Below are positions 1-8,461 of a DNA stretch of 64,000 nucleotides, in pieces (position 1 is the stretch's first letter; each line of letters opens with the position of its first letter). Position numbers and translations under genes: made by a program. Below the pieces are notes generated by a model. The model worked only from the letters and a program-made list of their open reading frames with translations, was not told the DNA's origin and ran no database searches. The stretch spans positions 1 through 64,000 of the forward strand of contig NZ_CAMVTE010000006.1 in the NCBI RefSeq assembly GCF_947170395.1, written 5' to 3'. This stretch comes from an uncultured Methanobrevibacter sp. GTDB taxonomy: Archaea > Methanobacteriota > Methanobacteria > Methanobacteriales > Methanobacteriaceae.

Positions 1-1768
1 TCATAGCAATACCACCAGTAGCTAAACATAATGCTAAAAGACGAGCGTAGGATAATACATCTCCCATGTAACCGAAAATATCCATTACACCATATGCACC
101 GTTAGCCCATACCAACATTCCAATAGTAGCGAGTATTAATACGCCTCCTAATGCCATACCAATCATACCAATAGCAGGCATCATGTATCCTAAAGCAAGT
201 AAGATAATACCAGCTTCGAAAACAAACCAACAAATTTGAGAACCAATAGCTTCTTTCTTATTACCATATCTTAAGTTGTTGATAGCACCTAATATAAATC
301 CGATATTAGTGTAAATAAGACCCACTATGATAGCAATAATCAATATAGTATCTGGGTGTACGAATGCTTCAACAGGAGCAAATACGGTTGGTAAACGGAA
401 ACCAGCTATCCTTTCCGGGAAGTCCCCAATGAAACCGTTGGTTATTAAACCCAGTATCACAGCCCACAGACCGGACCAGATTAAAATCCAACCAAATGAA
501 TGCATTGATTCTTTAACTTTTCCAAGACCTTTCAGCAATACTACCCCAATAGCAGATACAACTAAACCATATACTGCATCGGTTAAACAGAAACCGAAGA
601 AGAATGGGAATGTGATTGCAACAAAAATTGTTGGATCCATTGCATTGTAACGTACCGGAGAGTACATATCAACGAGATATTCGAAAGGTTTTGCATACCA
701 TCCATTCTGTTGTAAAATAGGAACATTTTCATCATCAGTACCTTCAACCTCTATTGTTTCAAAGGCACAATGTCCATCAGAACTTTTTTCAACGACTTGT
801 TCAACCTTTTCGGTGTCCTTTACAGGCACCCATGCTTCAAGAACGTAAGCATCTTTGGTTTGAACAAATGATGAAAGAATTTCGTTCTTTTCTTTTTCAT
901 TTTCTAATTGTTCTTTGAGAGCTAATATCTCATCATCCCATTGTTCAGCGACTGCTCTTAATTCTTTTTTAACAGCAGCACGTTCTGAGTCAATTGTCAA
1001 TAATCTGGAATCAGCATTTGAAATAATCTGTTGAGGAGAACCTTCAACATTACCTATTTCAATTTTCTCAAAGTCAAATTTACGAAGTGTTGAATAAACT
1101 TCATCACTATATTCTTTTAATGTTACTACGACGATAATTTCTCCTTCCTTATCATCCGCAGGAACAGAAAATACATCTAATTCATCTGTCAAGTTACTTA
1201 ATTGATTTTTGATTTCTGAAGTAGATTCAGCATTAATCCTACCAACAGTAGTAGAAGTGTACTTTGAATCTTTTAAAAGAGCTAAATCCATGTCAAAATT
1301 GGATAAGTGCTTAGCCAAACTTTTATTAGACTTGAGTTCACTTGTTTCAGCGTCGAGTGCGGCTAGTTTTCCTTCAATTACATGTGTTTTAGACTCCACT
1401 TGAGCTAGTGTGTCTTCAGCTTTCTCAATGAAAGCTTCAGTATCTAGAGCTTCTACTTCTTTTTGAACTGGCATGTCTGGACTAATAAAAGACATTAATG
1501 TATCTTTTAACCCATGGCCTTCTGATAAAGAATTTCCTAATAGTTCAGATATACCATTTGTTTTCATTAGAAGAGAAGATAACTTACCAGTGTAAGGAGT
1601 AGCTTTTGCCGGAGTGACTAATTCCGCTAATTCAGGATCTTGCTGAACGCTATCAGAAATATCACTGACTTGTATAAGCCCTGATTCGTGGAGAGCATCC
1701 ACTGTAGGAGCTACATACTTATCAAGTGTAACAATTCTAATTTTACGCATTCTAGCTGTCTTGAACAT
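1..1768 (-). CDS. atpI: A-type/V-type ATP synthase subunit I (partial, C-terminus off the window)
   Basis: This is the membrane stator subunit (subunit a/I) of the archaeal A1AO ATP synthase, which forms half of the ion channel against the rotor ring. The N-terminal ~365 residues are hydrophilic with long Glu/Lys-rich coiled-coil stretches, as expected for the peripheral-stalk-binding arm. After that come repeated hydrophobic segments. Close to the window edge (about residue 575) lies the motif SYARLLALCLA, whose Arg is the conserved essential channel residue of the family. The ATG at 1768 follows the subunit H stop by only 11 bases, so the two are co-transcribed. About 589 codons are visible; the family is usually 640-700 residues, so a short C-terminal part is missing. 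Confidence 0.95.
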   Translation of the reverse strand, partial: MFKTARMRKIRIVTLDKYVAPTVDALHESGLIQVSDISDSVQQDPELAELVTPAKATPYTGKLSSLLMKTNGISELLGNSLSEGHGLKDTLMSFISPDMPVQKEVEALDTEAFIEKAEDTLAQVESKTHVIEGKLAALDAETSELKSNKSLAKHLSNFDMDLALLKDSKYTSTTVGRINAESTSEIKNQLSNLTDELDVFSVPADDKEGEIIVVVTLKEYSDEVYSTLRKFDFEKIEIGNVEGSPQQIISNADSRLLTIDSERAAVKKELRAVAEQWDDEILALKEQLENEKEKNEILSSFVQTKDAYVLEAWVPVKDTEKVEQVVEKSSDGHCAFETIEVEGTDDENVPILQQNGWYAKPFEYLVDMYSPVRYNAMDPTIFVAITFPFFFGFCLTDAVYGLVVSAIGVVLLKGLGKVKESMHSFGWILIWSGLWAVILGLITNGFIGDFPERIAGFRLPTVFAPVEAFVHPDTILIIAIIVGLIYTNIGFILGAINNLRYGNKKEAIGSQICWFVFEAGIILLALGYMMPAIGMIGMALGGVLILATIGMLVWANGAYGVMDIFGYMGDVLSYARLLALCLATGGIAM

Positions 1769-1779
1769 ATAATCTCACA

Positions 1780-2094
1780 CTACAAAATATTTTTGACAAT
1801 AATTGAAGCAGCTTCATCCACATTTGCCATAGCCTTTTCTTTTAATGCACTTACGTCATCATCAGAGCTAGCAGCAATAGTTTTAGCTTCTTCTTTAGCT
1901 TTATCTTCTGCATCAAAAACAGTATTTTTAGCTTCTTCTTCTGCTGCAGCTTTAGCTTCGGAAATAATTTCTTCAGCTTTAACTTTAGATTCAGCAATCA
2001 AATCTTTTGATTGAGACTCTGAATCAATAATAAGCTGCTCAGCATCAGCTTCAGCTTTTTTTATCATTGCGATTGCGTCTGATATCTCTGCCAT
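1780..2094 (-). CDS. ahaH: A-type/V-type ATP synthase subunit H
   Basis: A 104-residue protein rich in Ala, Glu and Lys with heptad-like spacing throughout, i.e. almost wholly coiled coil. That composition, its length and its position directly before subunit I are those of subunit H, which pairs with subunit E in the peripheral stalk of the archaeal ATP synthase. The ATG at 2094 is preceded by GGTGAT at a spacing of 5 bases, and a TATA-like run lies about 40 bases upstream, so this is the first gene of the ATP synthase operon. Confidence 0.9.
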   Translation of the reverse strand: MAEISDAIAMIKKAEADAEQLIIDSESQSKDLIAESKVKAEEIISEAKAAAEEEAKNTVFDAEDKAKEEAKTIAASSDDDVSALKEKAMANVDEAASIIVKNIL

Positions 2095-2129
2095 AATAAA
2101 TCACCATGGTGTACTTATTTTTATTGTGC

Positions 2130-2141
2130 AATATATATATC
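2130..2141 (-). promoter_or_regulatory. Probable TATA box of the ATP synthase operon
   Basis: An alternating A/T run lies 36-47 bases upstream of the subunit H start codon. With the archaeal spacing of about 26 bases from TATA centre to start site, transcription would begin near 2110, leaving a leader of about 15 bases containing the GGTGAT site. The leader also overlaps the short perfect palindrome CACCATGGTG. Confidence 0.5.
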
Positions 2142-2259
2142 TTTTACTATTTAATATTTGTAAAAATAGCTAAAATTTAAAATAGATTAAAAAAATGTAT
2201 TCAAATAATTAAATTTACATGAAAAAATGATATAAAAAAAATAATAAAAGAAAAATAAG

Positions 2260-2610
2260 TTATTTATAGAACCATTTCAATATACTAGGAGGCAATTTCT
2301 GTAAATAAGCAAGAATTGCTATTATTACAACAATCAAACCAACTACAATGAATTCAATATTGTACGGAAAACCCAGTAATACATATCCTGCAACAGCAAT
2401 AATTATTCCTTCAAAGAAAAATACTGCTTTGGTCCAACCAGGGTTCAGCATTATAACAAAATATGCCACACCAATCATAATAAGTATTACAGAAGTTGCA
2501 AGGACATCATTTGTTAACGGTTCGTGCCTTAGAATTGGAGATACACCCCAAATAATTAACACCAGCGCCAGCATTACCCCCAATAATTTAAACATTTTTA
2601 CATTTGCCAT
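2260..2610 (-). CDS. Small integral membrane protein of unknown function
   Basis: A 116-residue protein with about four hydrophobic segments (roughly residues 8-25, 38-55, 62-80 and 85-106) and a basic tail ending ILKWFYK. I do not recognise a family. The start ATG (MANVKMF) is divergent from the gene at 2674, and the A/T-rich stretch around 2645-2653 could serve as TATA box in both directions. It is separated from the ATP synthase genes by 165 non-coding bases, so it is not obviously part of that operon. Confidence 0.65.
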   Translation of the reverse strand: MANVKMFKLLGVMLALVLIIWGVSPILRHEPLTNDVLATSVILIMIGVAYFVIMLNPGWTKAVFFFEGIIIAVAGYVLLGFPYNIEFIVVGLIVVIIAILAYLQKLPPSILKWFYK

Positions 2611-2673
2611 AATAACACTTACATTTAATTATAACTTCATATTATTTATATCATTATATTTAGATGAATACAT

Positions 2674-3003
2674 ATGGAAAGAGCAGTTTGGATTATACTA
2701 AATGAAAATTTCTCACTTACTTTAGATAGTGAAATCAAAGACAAAAAAGTTGTGGATAAAAAATTCTCACCTGGCGGCGACATCTGGACAGAAGAACTGC
2801 CAAGATTAGGATTCAGCGATGAGACTGTTCAAAAGGATTATGATGAATTCCTATCAGACATCACAGCACTATTTTCAGAACCCCTTGCCGACGAAGTTTT
2901 CGTTGACGCAAAAATAGGTGAGGAATCAGAATATTTAAACAGCAAAAAGCCCTTGTTAATAAGAAAAATAGAAGAATACAGTGTGGATGAAATCATAAAA
3001 TAG
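2674..3003 (+). CDS. Conserved-looking small soluble protein, unknown function
   Basis: A 109-residue acidic soluble protein beginning MERAVWIILNENFSL. No signal peptide, membrane segment or known motif is visible. A TATA-like element centred near 2648 lies about 26 bases before the ATG and there is no Shine-Dalgarno sequence, so the mRNA is probably leaderless. Its 3' end overlaps the 3' end of the convergent membrane protein gene by 11 bases, which argues that both are real, compactly packed genes. Function unknown. Confidence 0.65.
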   Translation: MERAVWIILNENFSLTLDSEIKDKKVVDKKFSPGGDIWTEELPRLGFSDETVQKDYDEFLSDITALFSEPLADEVFVDAKIGEESEYLNSKKPLLIRKIEEYSVDEIIK

Positions 3004-3331
3004 CATTAGCCTTGTTTAATACTTCATCCATTGTATTGAATTTTAAAGGTTCGCCATCATCGGAAACTTTTTGAGTGGTTATTAACACATTAGGGGAAGC
3101 CCATATATATGAATACATGAAATAAGCCACATTAATGAATATCAATAATGAAAAAGCAGATAAAGCCAATATTAAACATATCACATGTATCAAAGGATTG
3201 CCGTATCTTCGCTTATGCATCAATATAAAATCATTATCGGTTTCAATGATTGTGAACTTTTTTTCAGACAGTTGCTCGGAAATTTTTTCCATGTCCTTAA
3301 AACTGTCTGCACTTAATATCAATAAATCCAT
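2993..3331 (-). CDS. Membrane protein of unknown function, last gene of the PrpD-fumarase operon
   Basis: A 112-residue protein starting MDLLILSADSFKDM. An N-terminal soluble part of about 45 residues is followed by one long or two short hydrophobic segments (about 50-80) and a soluble tail. I chose the ATG at 3331 because it begins one base after the nitroreductase stop codon. A further in-frame TTG at 3340 lies inside the nitroreductase gene and is less likely. No family recognised. The tight spacing places it in the same transcript as the nitroreductase and the organic-acid enzymes upstream. Confidence 0.65.
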   Translation of the reverse strand: MDLLILSADSFKDMEKISEQLSEKKFTIIETDNDFILMHKRRYGNPLIHVICLILALSAFSLLIFINVAYFMYSYIWASPNVLITTQKVSDDGEPLKFNTMDEVLNKANAIL

Positions 3332-3332
3332 T

Positions 3333-3842
3333 TTAATCAACGTAAACTACAAATTCATCCAATTCTTTTCTTGGAGTCTCTCTTGGCTCAGCATTGCCGT
3401 AACCCAATGGAGTAAACAATATTGGTTCTTCATTTTCCTTTAAGTTTAAAAATTTATGAGCTTCGTATTTTTTAAATGCTCCAATATAACAGGTTCCAAG
3501 ACCAACGTCCTGTGCAGCAAGAATCATATGATCCATTACGATTGTTGCATCAATGTCTGCAATGTTTCTTCCATCCCATGGTCTGGTCCATGCCTTGTCA
3601 ATCTCAGCAACCACACAAAGCACATAAGGGGCTTCGGTAAACCATTTTGCACCATAAATTTTGGACAATTCATCCTTATATTTTTTAGCATCTATTACAT
3701 AAACCTTGAATGGCTGTGCGTTAATGCCTGTTGGTGCAATTGTAGCTGCTTTTAGTACATATTCAAGTTTTTCATCTTCAACGGGTTTATCCAAATAACC
3801 TCTAACGCTGTACCTTTCAGTAATTACATCAATAAATTCCAT
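3333..3842 (-). CDS. Nitroreductase-family FMN protein
   Basis: A 169-residue protein of the FMN-dependent nitroreductase superfamily. The N-terminal RYSVRGY motif (about residues 10-16) is the usual phosphate-binding start, followed by APTGINAQPF, where family members contact FMN, and a C-terminal LGYGNAEPRETPRK segment (about 147-160). The natural substrate cannot be read from sequence. Its stop and start are each one base from the neighbouring genes, so it is the fifth gene of the operon. A GGAGGA-type site precedes the ATG. A redox role linked to the acid-converting enzymes upstream is inference only. Confidence 0.85.
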   Translation of the reverse strand: MEFIDVITERYSVRGYLDKPVEDEKLEYVLKAATIAPTGINAQPFKVYVIDAKKYKDELSKIYGAKWFTEAPYVLCVVAEIDKAWTRPWDGRNIADIDATIVMDHMILAAQDVGLGTCYIGAFKKYEAHKFLNLKENEEPILFTPLGYGNAEPRETPRKELDEFVVYVD

Positions 3843-3843
3843 T

Positions 3844-4650
3844 TTATCTTCCTCCTTCGTAAATTATATCATCCAAATCACAGAATCTTCTAAATTCATC
3901 TTCATCCATTTTTTCTTCATGAATATGGGCAATAATTCCCGGAAGCCTGCCAATCATGAAAACGCCAAGACCCAAATCCGGAGTAAATCCCAAATCGGAT
4001 AGAATTGCAGCATTTGCCCCGTCAACATTAAGCCTGATATTCTTTTTTTGATATGCCAAATCCTCAACAGCCAACGCCAATTTAATATGAGGTCCAATAA
4101 AACCCTGCTTGATTACAAGTTCCATCAATTTATCGGCTCTCGGATCCACATTATGATACCTATGGCCAAAACCGGGTATTTTTTTATCCCCCAGGACATA
4201 TTCATTGTATATGTCAATGGCCAAACTGGCAATCTGCTTATTGTCAATGTTGGAATCATCAGTCAAATACAAAGAATCTATTTTAGACTGATATAATTCC
4301 ATTGTCTTTTCAATTGCCCCCGCATGCTTATGTCCAAAGGACAGTAATGCGCCGGCCACAGCAGAATTCATTGGTGAACCTGATGATGCAACCAAACGGG
4401 CTGTTTGGGTACTTGGCGGGGTGGCACCATGGTCACAGAATGAAACCAAAACCTGATTAAAGATTCTGCCTTCCTGAACTGAAGGCAATCTTCCTTTTAA
4501 CATTAAATAAACCATATCACTGTATCTGATTTTTTCAATCAGATCCCTTTGATTATAACCTCTTGTGACAATCTTATCGGTTTCCACCTTTGATATGGCT
4601 GTTTTTAAAGAATGTGAATTTACCCTAAAATTATTTTCCTGCATTTTCAT
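3844..4650 (-). CDS. Short citrate synthase family protein (citryl-CoA lyase-like)
   Basis: A 268-residue member of the citrate synthase superfamily, about 100 residues shorter than ordinary citrate synthases because the N-terminal domain is reduced. The three catalytic positions appear intact: a His in GHKHAGA (about residue 108), a His in GFGHRYH (about 163) and an Asp in LNVDGANAAI (about 211). Short proteins of this type in methanogens are often called citryl-CoA lyase. They may join or cleave an acyl-CoA and a keto acid. Two start codons are possible (ATG at 4650 or 4644); the second is better spaced from GGTAA. The fumarase gene ends 36 bases upstream and the nitroreductase begins one base downstream. 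The exact substrate is unknown. Confidence 0.8.
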   Translation of the reverse strand: MKMQENNFRVNSHSLKTAISKVETDKIVTRGYNQRDLIEKIRYSDMVYLMLKGRLPSVQEGRIFNQVLVSFCDHGATPPSTQTARLVASSGSPMNSAVAGALLSFGHKHAGAIEKTMELYQSKIDSLYLTDDSNIDNKQIASLAIDIYNEYVLGDKKIPGFGHRYHNVDPRADKLMELVIKQGFIGPHIKLALAVEDLAYQKKNIRLNVDGANAAILSDLGFTPDLGLGVFMIGRLPGIIAHIHEEKMDEDEFRRFCDLDDIIYEGGR

Positions 4651-4686
4651 TTACCTTCAAATTAGTTATTAATAGTTTTATTATCA

Positions 4687-5559
4687 TTATAATTTTAATG
4701 TTGCTACTCTCGGTTCGACAAAACATGAGGGTCTAACAGCAACTATTCTAACACCGCTTGCTCTCTGATTTCCAATATTAACATAAGCGCCTAAAACTGT
4801 AGTTTTTCCACCAAAACCCAAAGGACCAATGCCGGTTTCATTCAGTTGGTCGGTTACATACCTTTCAACATCACTTAAGTTGTCCAGATTCCCATACGCA
4901 ATCGATTTTAAAAGCAGCGCATTGGCTTCATAGTGTGTTCTTCCAATACCTATTGATGGTATTGATGGTGTACATCCTAGGAGTTTCAGCGAATCCTTTA
5001 GCCATCCGCAGGCAGTGTCAACTACATTGGAAAATGAACGCTTATGATAAACCCTATAGGTTTTAGCCCTAATTTCAGGACCTCCTCCTTCAAGAATAAA
5101 ATGAATATTCAAAGTATCCTGTGAAATTTCCCTCATATATGACGATTCATCATTTCCACAATCAATCAAAATTGAAGCCGGCTTGAGCATCCCAGGCATT
5201 TCATACAATCCTCTGGACTGTTCTATTCTTTCTGTGAAATCCCCTTTTACAGCCATCGGCCTTGCCGGAAGACTGTTTAAACCCAAAGCAATGCCTTCGT
5301 GAATCTGGTTTAACAATTCTCCGGAAATTTCCCTTTCAGAACCCATTTCTATTATGACATGAGGAATTCCGGTATCATCACACAACGGGAATTTATCTCT
5401 AAAAGCAACATTGTAATTTTCTAAAATCTGGGTTAATGCCCAACGGGCGTTTTCATTATTTTCACTTTTAATGGCTCTCTTTAAGGCATTTAACTTATCA
5501 TCACTTAAAGAGGTTGAAGCATCAATAATGGTTTTGGAAATATCTTCTAGAATATCCAT
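4687..5559 (-). CDS. Class I fumarate hydratase (tartrate dehydratase-type) alpha subunit
   Basis: This 290-residue protein matches the alpha (iron-sulfur) subunit of two-subunit class I fumarases and tartrate dehydratases, which add or remove water on C4 dicarboxylic acids with a [4Fe-4S] cluster. Three candidate cluster cysteines are visible: LCDDTG, GCTPSIPSIGIG and the C-terminal RPSCFVEPR. The substrate loop GPLGFGGKTTVLG is also present. I place the start at the ATG at 5559 (MDILEDI), behind GTGAT and four bases after the preceding stop; a longer frame exists but overlaps the upstream gene. No beta subunit is encoded in this window, so it must use one from elsewhere or act on its own. 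A substrate other than fumarate is possible given the neighbours. Confidence 0.85.
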   Translation of the reverse strand: MDILEDISKTIIDASTSLSDDKLNALKRAIKSENNENARWALTQILENYNVAFRDKFPLCDDTGIPHVIIEMGSEREISGELLNQIHEGIALGLNSLPARPMAVKGDFTERIEQSRGLYEMPGMLKPASILIDCGNDESSYMREISQDTLNIHFILEGGGPEIRAKTYRVYHKRSFSNVVDTACGWLKDSLKLLGCTPSIPSIGIGRTHYEANALLLKSIAYGNLDNLSDVERYVTDQLNETGIGPLGFGGKTTVLGAYVNIGNQRASGVRIVAVRPSCFVEPRVATLKL

Positions 5560-5563
5560 AAAA

Positions 5564-6466
5564 TCACTCAGGAACAGATAAATCACTGGATTGGTTAGGT
5601 GATGCAACGGCATCCGGACAATAACTGTCAATCATACGTTTAACCAACATTACCTGTTTTATGCGGGCAATGGCTTCTTTTTGTGTAGTGTCCCAATTAT
5701 GATTTGCAGCTACAGACCCTCCGGTTTTCAGATATGCCGGTGATGCCACGTCAATGAATTTAGGAACTTCATAATGTCTGATAAATCCGCCTGTTGATTT
5801 TGGGTTTTCAGTATGCAAATCCAAAGAAATATCAACAGCATTCCTGATGGCTGCAATCATAGGAATCTGCAAGTCCCTAACAGGATTTAAAGAGTCAAGA
5901 CCCATTTCCTCAAGCAGTTTTGCAGAAGCGGGATTTGAATGGCCTGCATGTGCTGATAATTTAAAATGAACATTTTTTGGAATTTCGCCTTCACTGCGCA
6001 TTTTATTTAAAACCCACAGCAATCCCTCATCATAAAGCAATATTCCCCTAACGCCCAAATCGCATGCCCTTCTAACATCCTCAATTGCATAAACCAGATT
6101 ATCATAACCTCTTAAACGGTACCCGATTCTGCTTCCTTCCTGGGTGTGTACGGTAGCTGAAGTATCATAGGTTGCCCTTGGACCAACGGATAAAAATAGC
6201 TCACATCCATATCCTTTAGCCAGATCTACCATTTCCTTAATTTCACTGTCAGTTAAAAGCATTATTCCCTTTGTTTGGGTAACCCTATGGATAAAAATGT
6301 CATTTTTTAATGATTCATTTAAAAGTGCATCCATTGTTTTTGGAGATTGTATTCCAGGAACTTCAAAACGGTACTGTCCCCCATCATTGAACCTTTTAGA
6401 GGATTTGAAGTCTGCAGAAGTTTCCTCGATTCCTGATTTTTTAAGAAAATCTTTTGTCTTATCCAT
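5564..6466 (-). CDS. U32-peptidase-like TIM-barrel protein, unknown function
   Basis: A 300-residue soluble protein whose pattern of alternating strands and helices fits a TIM barrel. The part around residues 180-210 (SNPASAKLLEEMGLDSLNPVRDL) resembles the region of U32-family proteins that places a chain of residues at a barrel mouth, but the classic U32 signature is not evident, so the family call is tentative. Several His residues (SAHAGH, DLHTEN, RHYEVP) could form an active site or metal site. The gene begins one base after the PrpD stop and ends four bases before the fumarase start, so it very likely works on the same substrate route. Confidence 0.6.
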   Translation of the reverse strand: MDKTKDFLKKSGIEETSADFKSSKRFNDGGQYRFEVPGIQSPKTMDALLNESLKNDIFIHRVTQTKGIMLLTDSEIKEMVDLAKGYGCELFLSVGPRATYDTSATVHTQEGSRIGYRLRGYDNLVYAIEDVRRACDLGVRGILLYDEGLLWVLNKMRSEGEIPKNVHFKLSAHAGHSNPASAKLLEEMGLDSLNPVRDLQIPMIAAIRNAVDISLDLHTENPKSTGGFIRHYEVPKFIDVASPAYLKTGGSVAANHNWDTTQKEAIARIKQVMLVKRMIDSYCPDAVASPNQSSDLSVPE

Positions 6467-6467
6467 A

Positions 6468-7880
6468 TTATCTACCGTTTAATTTACTAACAACATACCT
6501 CATGGAATACTCTTCAAGCGAATCAATAACCGTGAGGTTTTTTACATCATAAAGAGGATTGTTGGATTTGAATTTGTCTATCAATTCGCTTAATTGATAT
6601 GGATTTTCAAAGTCCCCCTTCGGAAGCAATGTGAGATTTTGAAATACCCCATTTCTGAAGTTCTTATCCAATTTGATGATAACATTTGATGGCCTTTTTT
6701 CGGGATACAACTCATTTAACTTATCGTCTGAAAGAATTATCATTCTGTTTACCAAGTTTTTAATACTGTTTACTTTATCAACAGTAGAATAATTTTCCAA
6801 AAGACCATATTCCATTAACTGATCTATATCATCCACTGTAACCTCACCAACGACCAATGATATTGCCACAGCATAAGGAAGTGACTGTTTTAGCTCATCC
6901 ATATTTTTTGGATTGAAATTATTGTGTTCTGCGGCTACAGAATAGGTTTTAACTGCAATGTTTTCAATATGGTCATATTCATCTCCTATACTTGCCTTCA
7001 GCTTTAACGCAGTGTCGATTGAAGAGTGAATATGTCTGCAGAACGGATATTTCTTGAAGTAAATGTCTCTCACCCTTACTTTTCCTATGTCCTTCAACAC
7101 CTCTTCAAAGGAAAAGTCTTCAGCAGTATAATCGGTGTTGTCATAAACCATGGTTTTTAAAAATCCTTCATTGCCTTCAAATATTGTCCCGCTACCAGTA
7201 AAACCGTTTCTTGCAAGGATTGCAGACAATATTCCATTATACACAGCTTTTCCCACATGAAGTGATTTGCCCATAGACCCCCCATGGTCGGATTCCAGCA
7301 GTCCCGCAGCCTGGGTTCCGCATAATCCCAGTGCATTTAATATCTGTTCTTCATCAAGCTTCAGCAATTTTGAAGCAACAGTTCCGGCTACAAAAGCCCC
7401 TATTGTTCCTGTTGTATGAAATCCTTTGTTTCTGTGCATAGGATTTACAATTTTTCCAAGTAAAATTCCGACTTCATAACCTACAATAACACCTTCCAAA
7501 AATTCCTTTCCGCTTAAATCATAACTTTCAGCGATGGCTAATGCAGTTGGAAATATTACTGAACCCAAATGAATCTGTGCACCTCTGTGACCATCATCAA
7601 GTTCCAATACATGAGCTGAAACACCATTTAGGAATCCTGCACTGAGAATATCTGTCTTCAGATTTCTTCCAATGACTGAAGCTTTTAAATTTAATATAAA
7701 GTTTCCTGAAAATATTTCTTCAACTGTATTAAAAGCTATTTTTGAAGCGTTTTCCTCAGATCCCCGGTAAGTTACTCCAAAAAAATCCAGAAAAGCAGCT
7801 TTTACAGTGGTGATGGATTCCACAGTTGCCTGTTCATAACGATAGTTTGAAATAAATTTAGAAATATTTTTTAAAAACAT
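6468..7880 (-). CDS. MmgE/PrpD family protein (2-methylcitrate dehydratase-like)
   Basis: A 470-residue protein of the MmgE/PrpD family, whose characterised members dehydrate 2-methylcitrate or decarboxylate cis-aconitate. Family features are the N-terminal helical part with AAFLDFFGVTYRGS, the ELDDGHRGAQIHLGSV motif (about residues 92-107), then HRNKGFHTTGTIGAF and LLESDHGGSMGKSLHVGKA. The length matches the family. It is the first gene of the six-gene operon ending at 2993; its ATG is preceded by GGTG and an A/T-rich promoter region. In a methanogen without a full citric acid cycle its substrate is not obvious. Confidence 0.85.
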   Translation of the reverse strand: MFLKNISKFISNYRYEQATVESITTVKAAFLDFFGVTYRGSEENASKIAFNTVEEIFSGNFILNLKASVIGRNLKTDILSAGFLNGVSAHVLELDDGHRGAQIHLGSVIFPTALAIAESYDLSGKEFLEGVIVGYEVGILLGKIVNPMHRNKGFHTTGTIGAFVAGTVASKLLKLDEEQILNALGLCGTQAAGLLESDHGGSMGKSLHVGKAVYNGILSAILARNGFTGSGTIFEGNEGFLKTMVYDNTDYTAEDFSFEEVLKDIGKVRVRDIYFKKYPFCRHIHSSIDTALKLKASIGDEYDHIENIAVKTYSVAAEHNNFNPKNMDELKQSLPYAVAISLVVGEVTVDDIDQLMEYGLLENYSTVDKVNSIKNLVNRMIILSDDKLNELYPEKRPSNVIIKLDKNFRNGVFQNLTLLPKGDFENPYQLSELIDKFKSNNPLYDVKNLTVIDSLEEYSMRYVVSKLNGR

Positions 7881-7969
7881 AAAACACCTAGAATAATATA
7901 TGTAAAAAGTACTATTAAAAATTTAAGTTATATGTAAAAACAATTTTTCAAAAGGAAATAAAAATTGAT

Positions 7970-8461
7970 TTAAACTGCAGGAACTCCAGTTAAAACCAAT
8001 ACTATGTGAGCCACAATAGCTGCGCCATAATATGTTGCTGCAATAACCAAAATAGTAATTACAACTGCTCTCCATCCTAAAGCTTTAAATTCATCCCAGC
8101 TTTTACCCATACCAATACCCACATAAGCCAAAAAGACTGTAACGATTGATAAAAGCTCTACTTTAGAAACATAATAAAGGACAAAATCGGAAGTCGGCAT
8201 TCCCGGAAATGCAAGAATTATACCGAATATACTTATATATAGAATTGAAGAGACATTGAAAGGCAAATATCTTTCCAGCCAAACGCCTGCCAAAGTTATA
8301 AGAGATAAAATGCCCATACCAACTAATGAATCAGTCATAGGATGTTTATAACCCAAATTATTGCCGATTACTGTAATTATTGAAAATATCACCAAAAGCA
8401 AAATCCAGTTAAAGATACCGTGAACTGTAACATTTTCAGATCCGTCAATCAAATCCGGCAT
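7970..8461 (-). CDS. DUF3100-type membrane transporter, C-terminal half (split gene)
   Basis: A 163-residue membrane protein with about four to five hydrophobic segments. It aligns by eye with the C-terminal part of the single-ORF protein encoded at 9478-10842 (shared pattern FLAYVGI-MGKSWDEFK-LGW against FLAYVGIAIGNDWAEFKKIGW). Its ATG at 8461 overlaps the stop of the N-terminal half by one base (TAATG), so the two halves would be made by coupled translation. Substrate unknown; an organic acid is suggested only by the operon downstream. The break falls in the hydrophilic linker, so the two polypeptides could assemble. Confidence 0.75.
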   Translation of the reverse strand: MPDLIDGSENVTVHGIFNWILLLVIFSIITVIGNNLGYKHPMTDSLVGMGILSLITLAGVWLERYLPFNVSSILYISIFGIILAFPGMPTSDFVLYYVSKVELLSIVTVFLAYVGIGMGKSWDEFKALGWRAVVITILVIAATYYGAAIVAHIVLVLTGVPAV

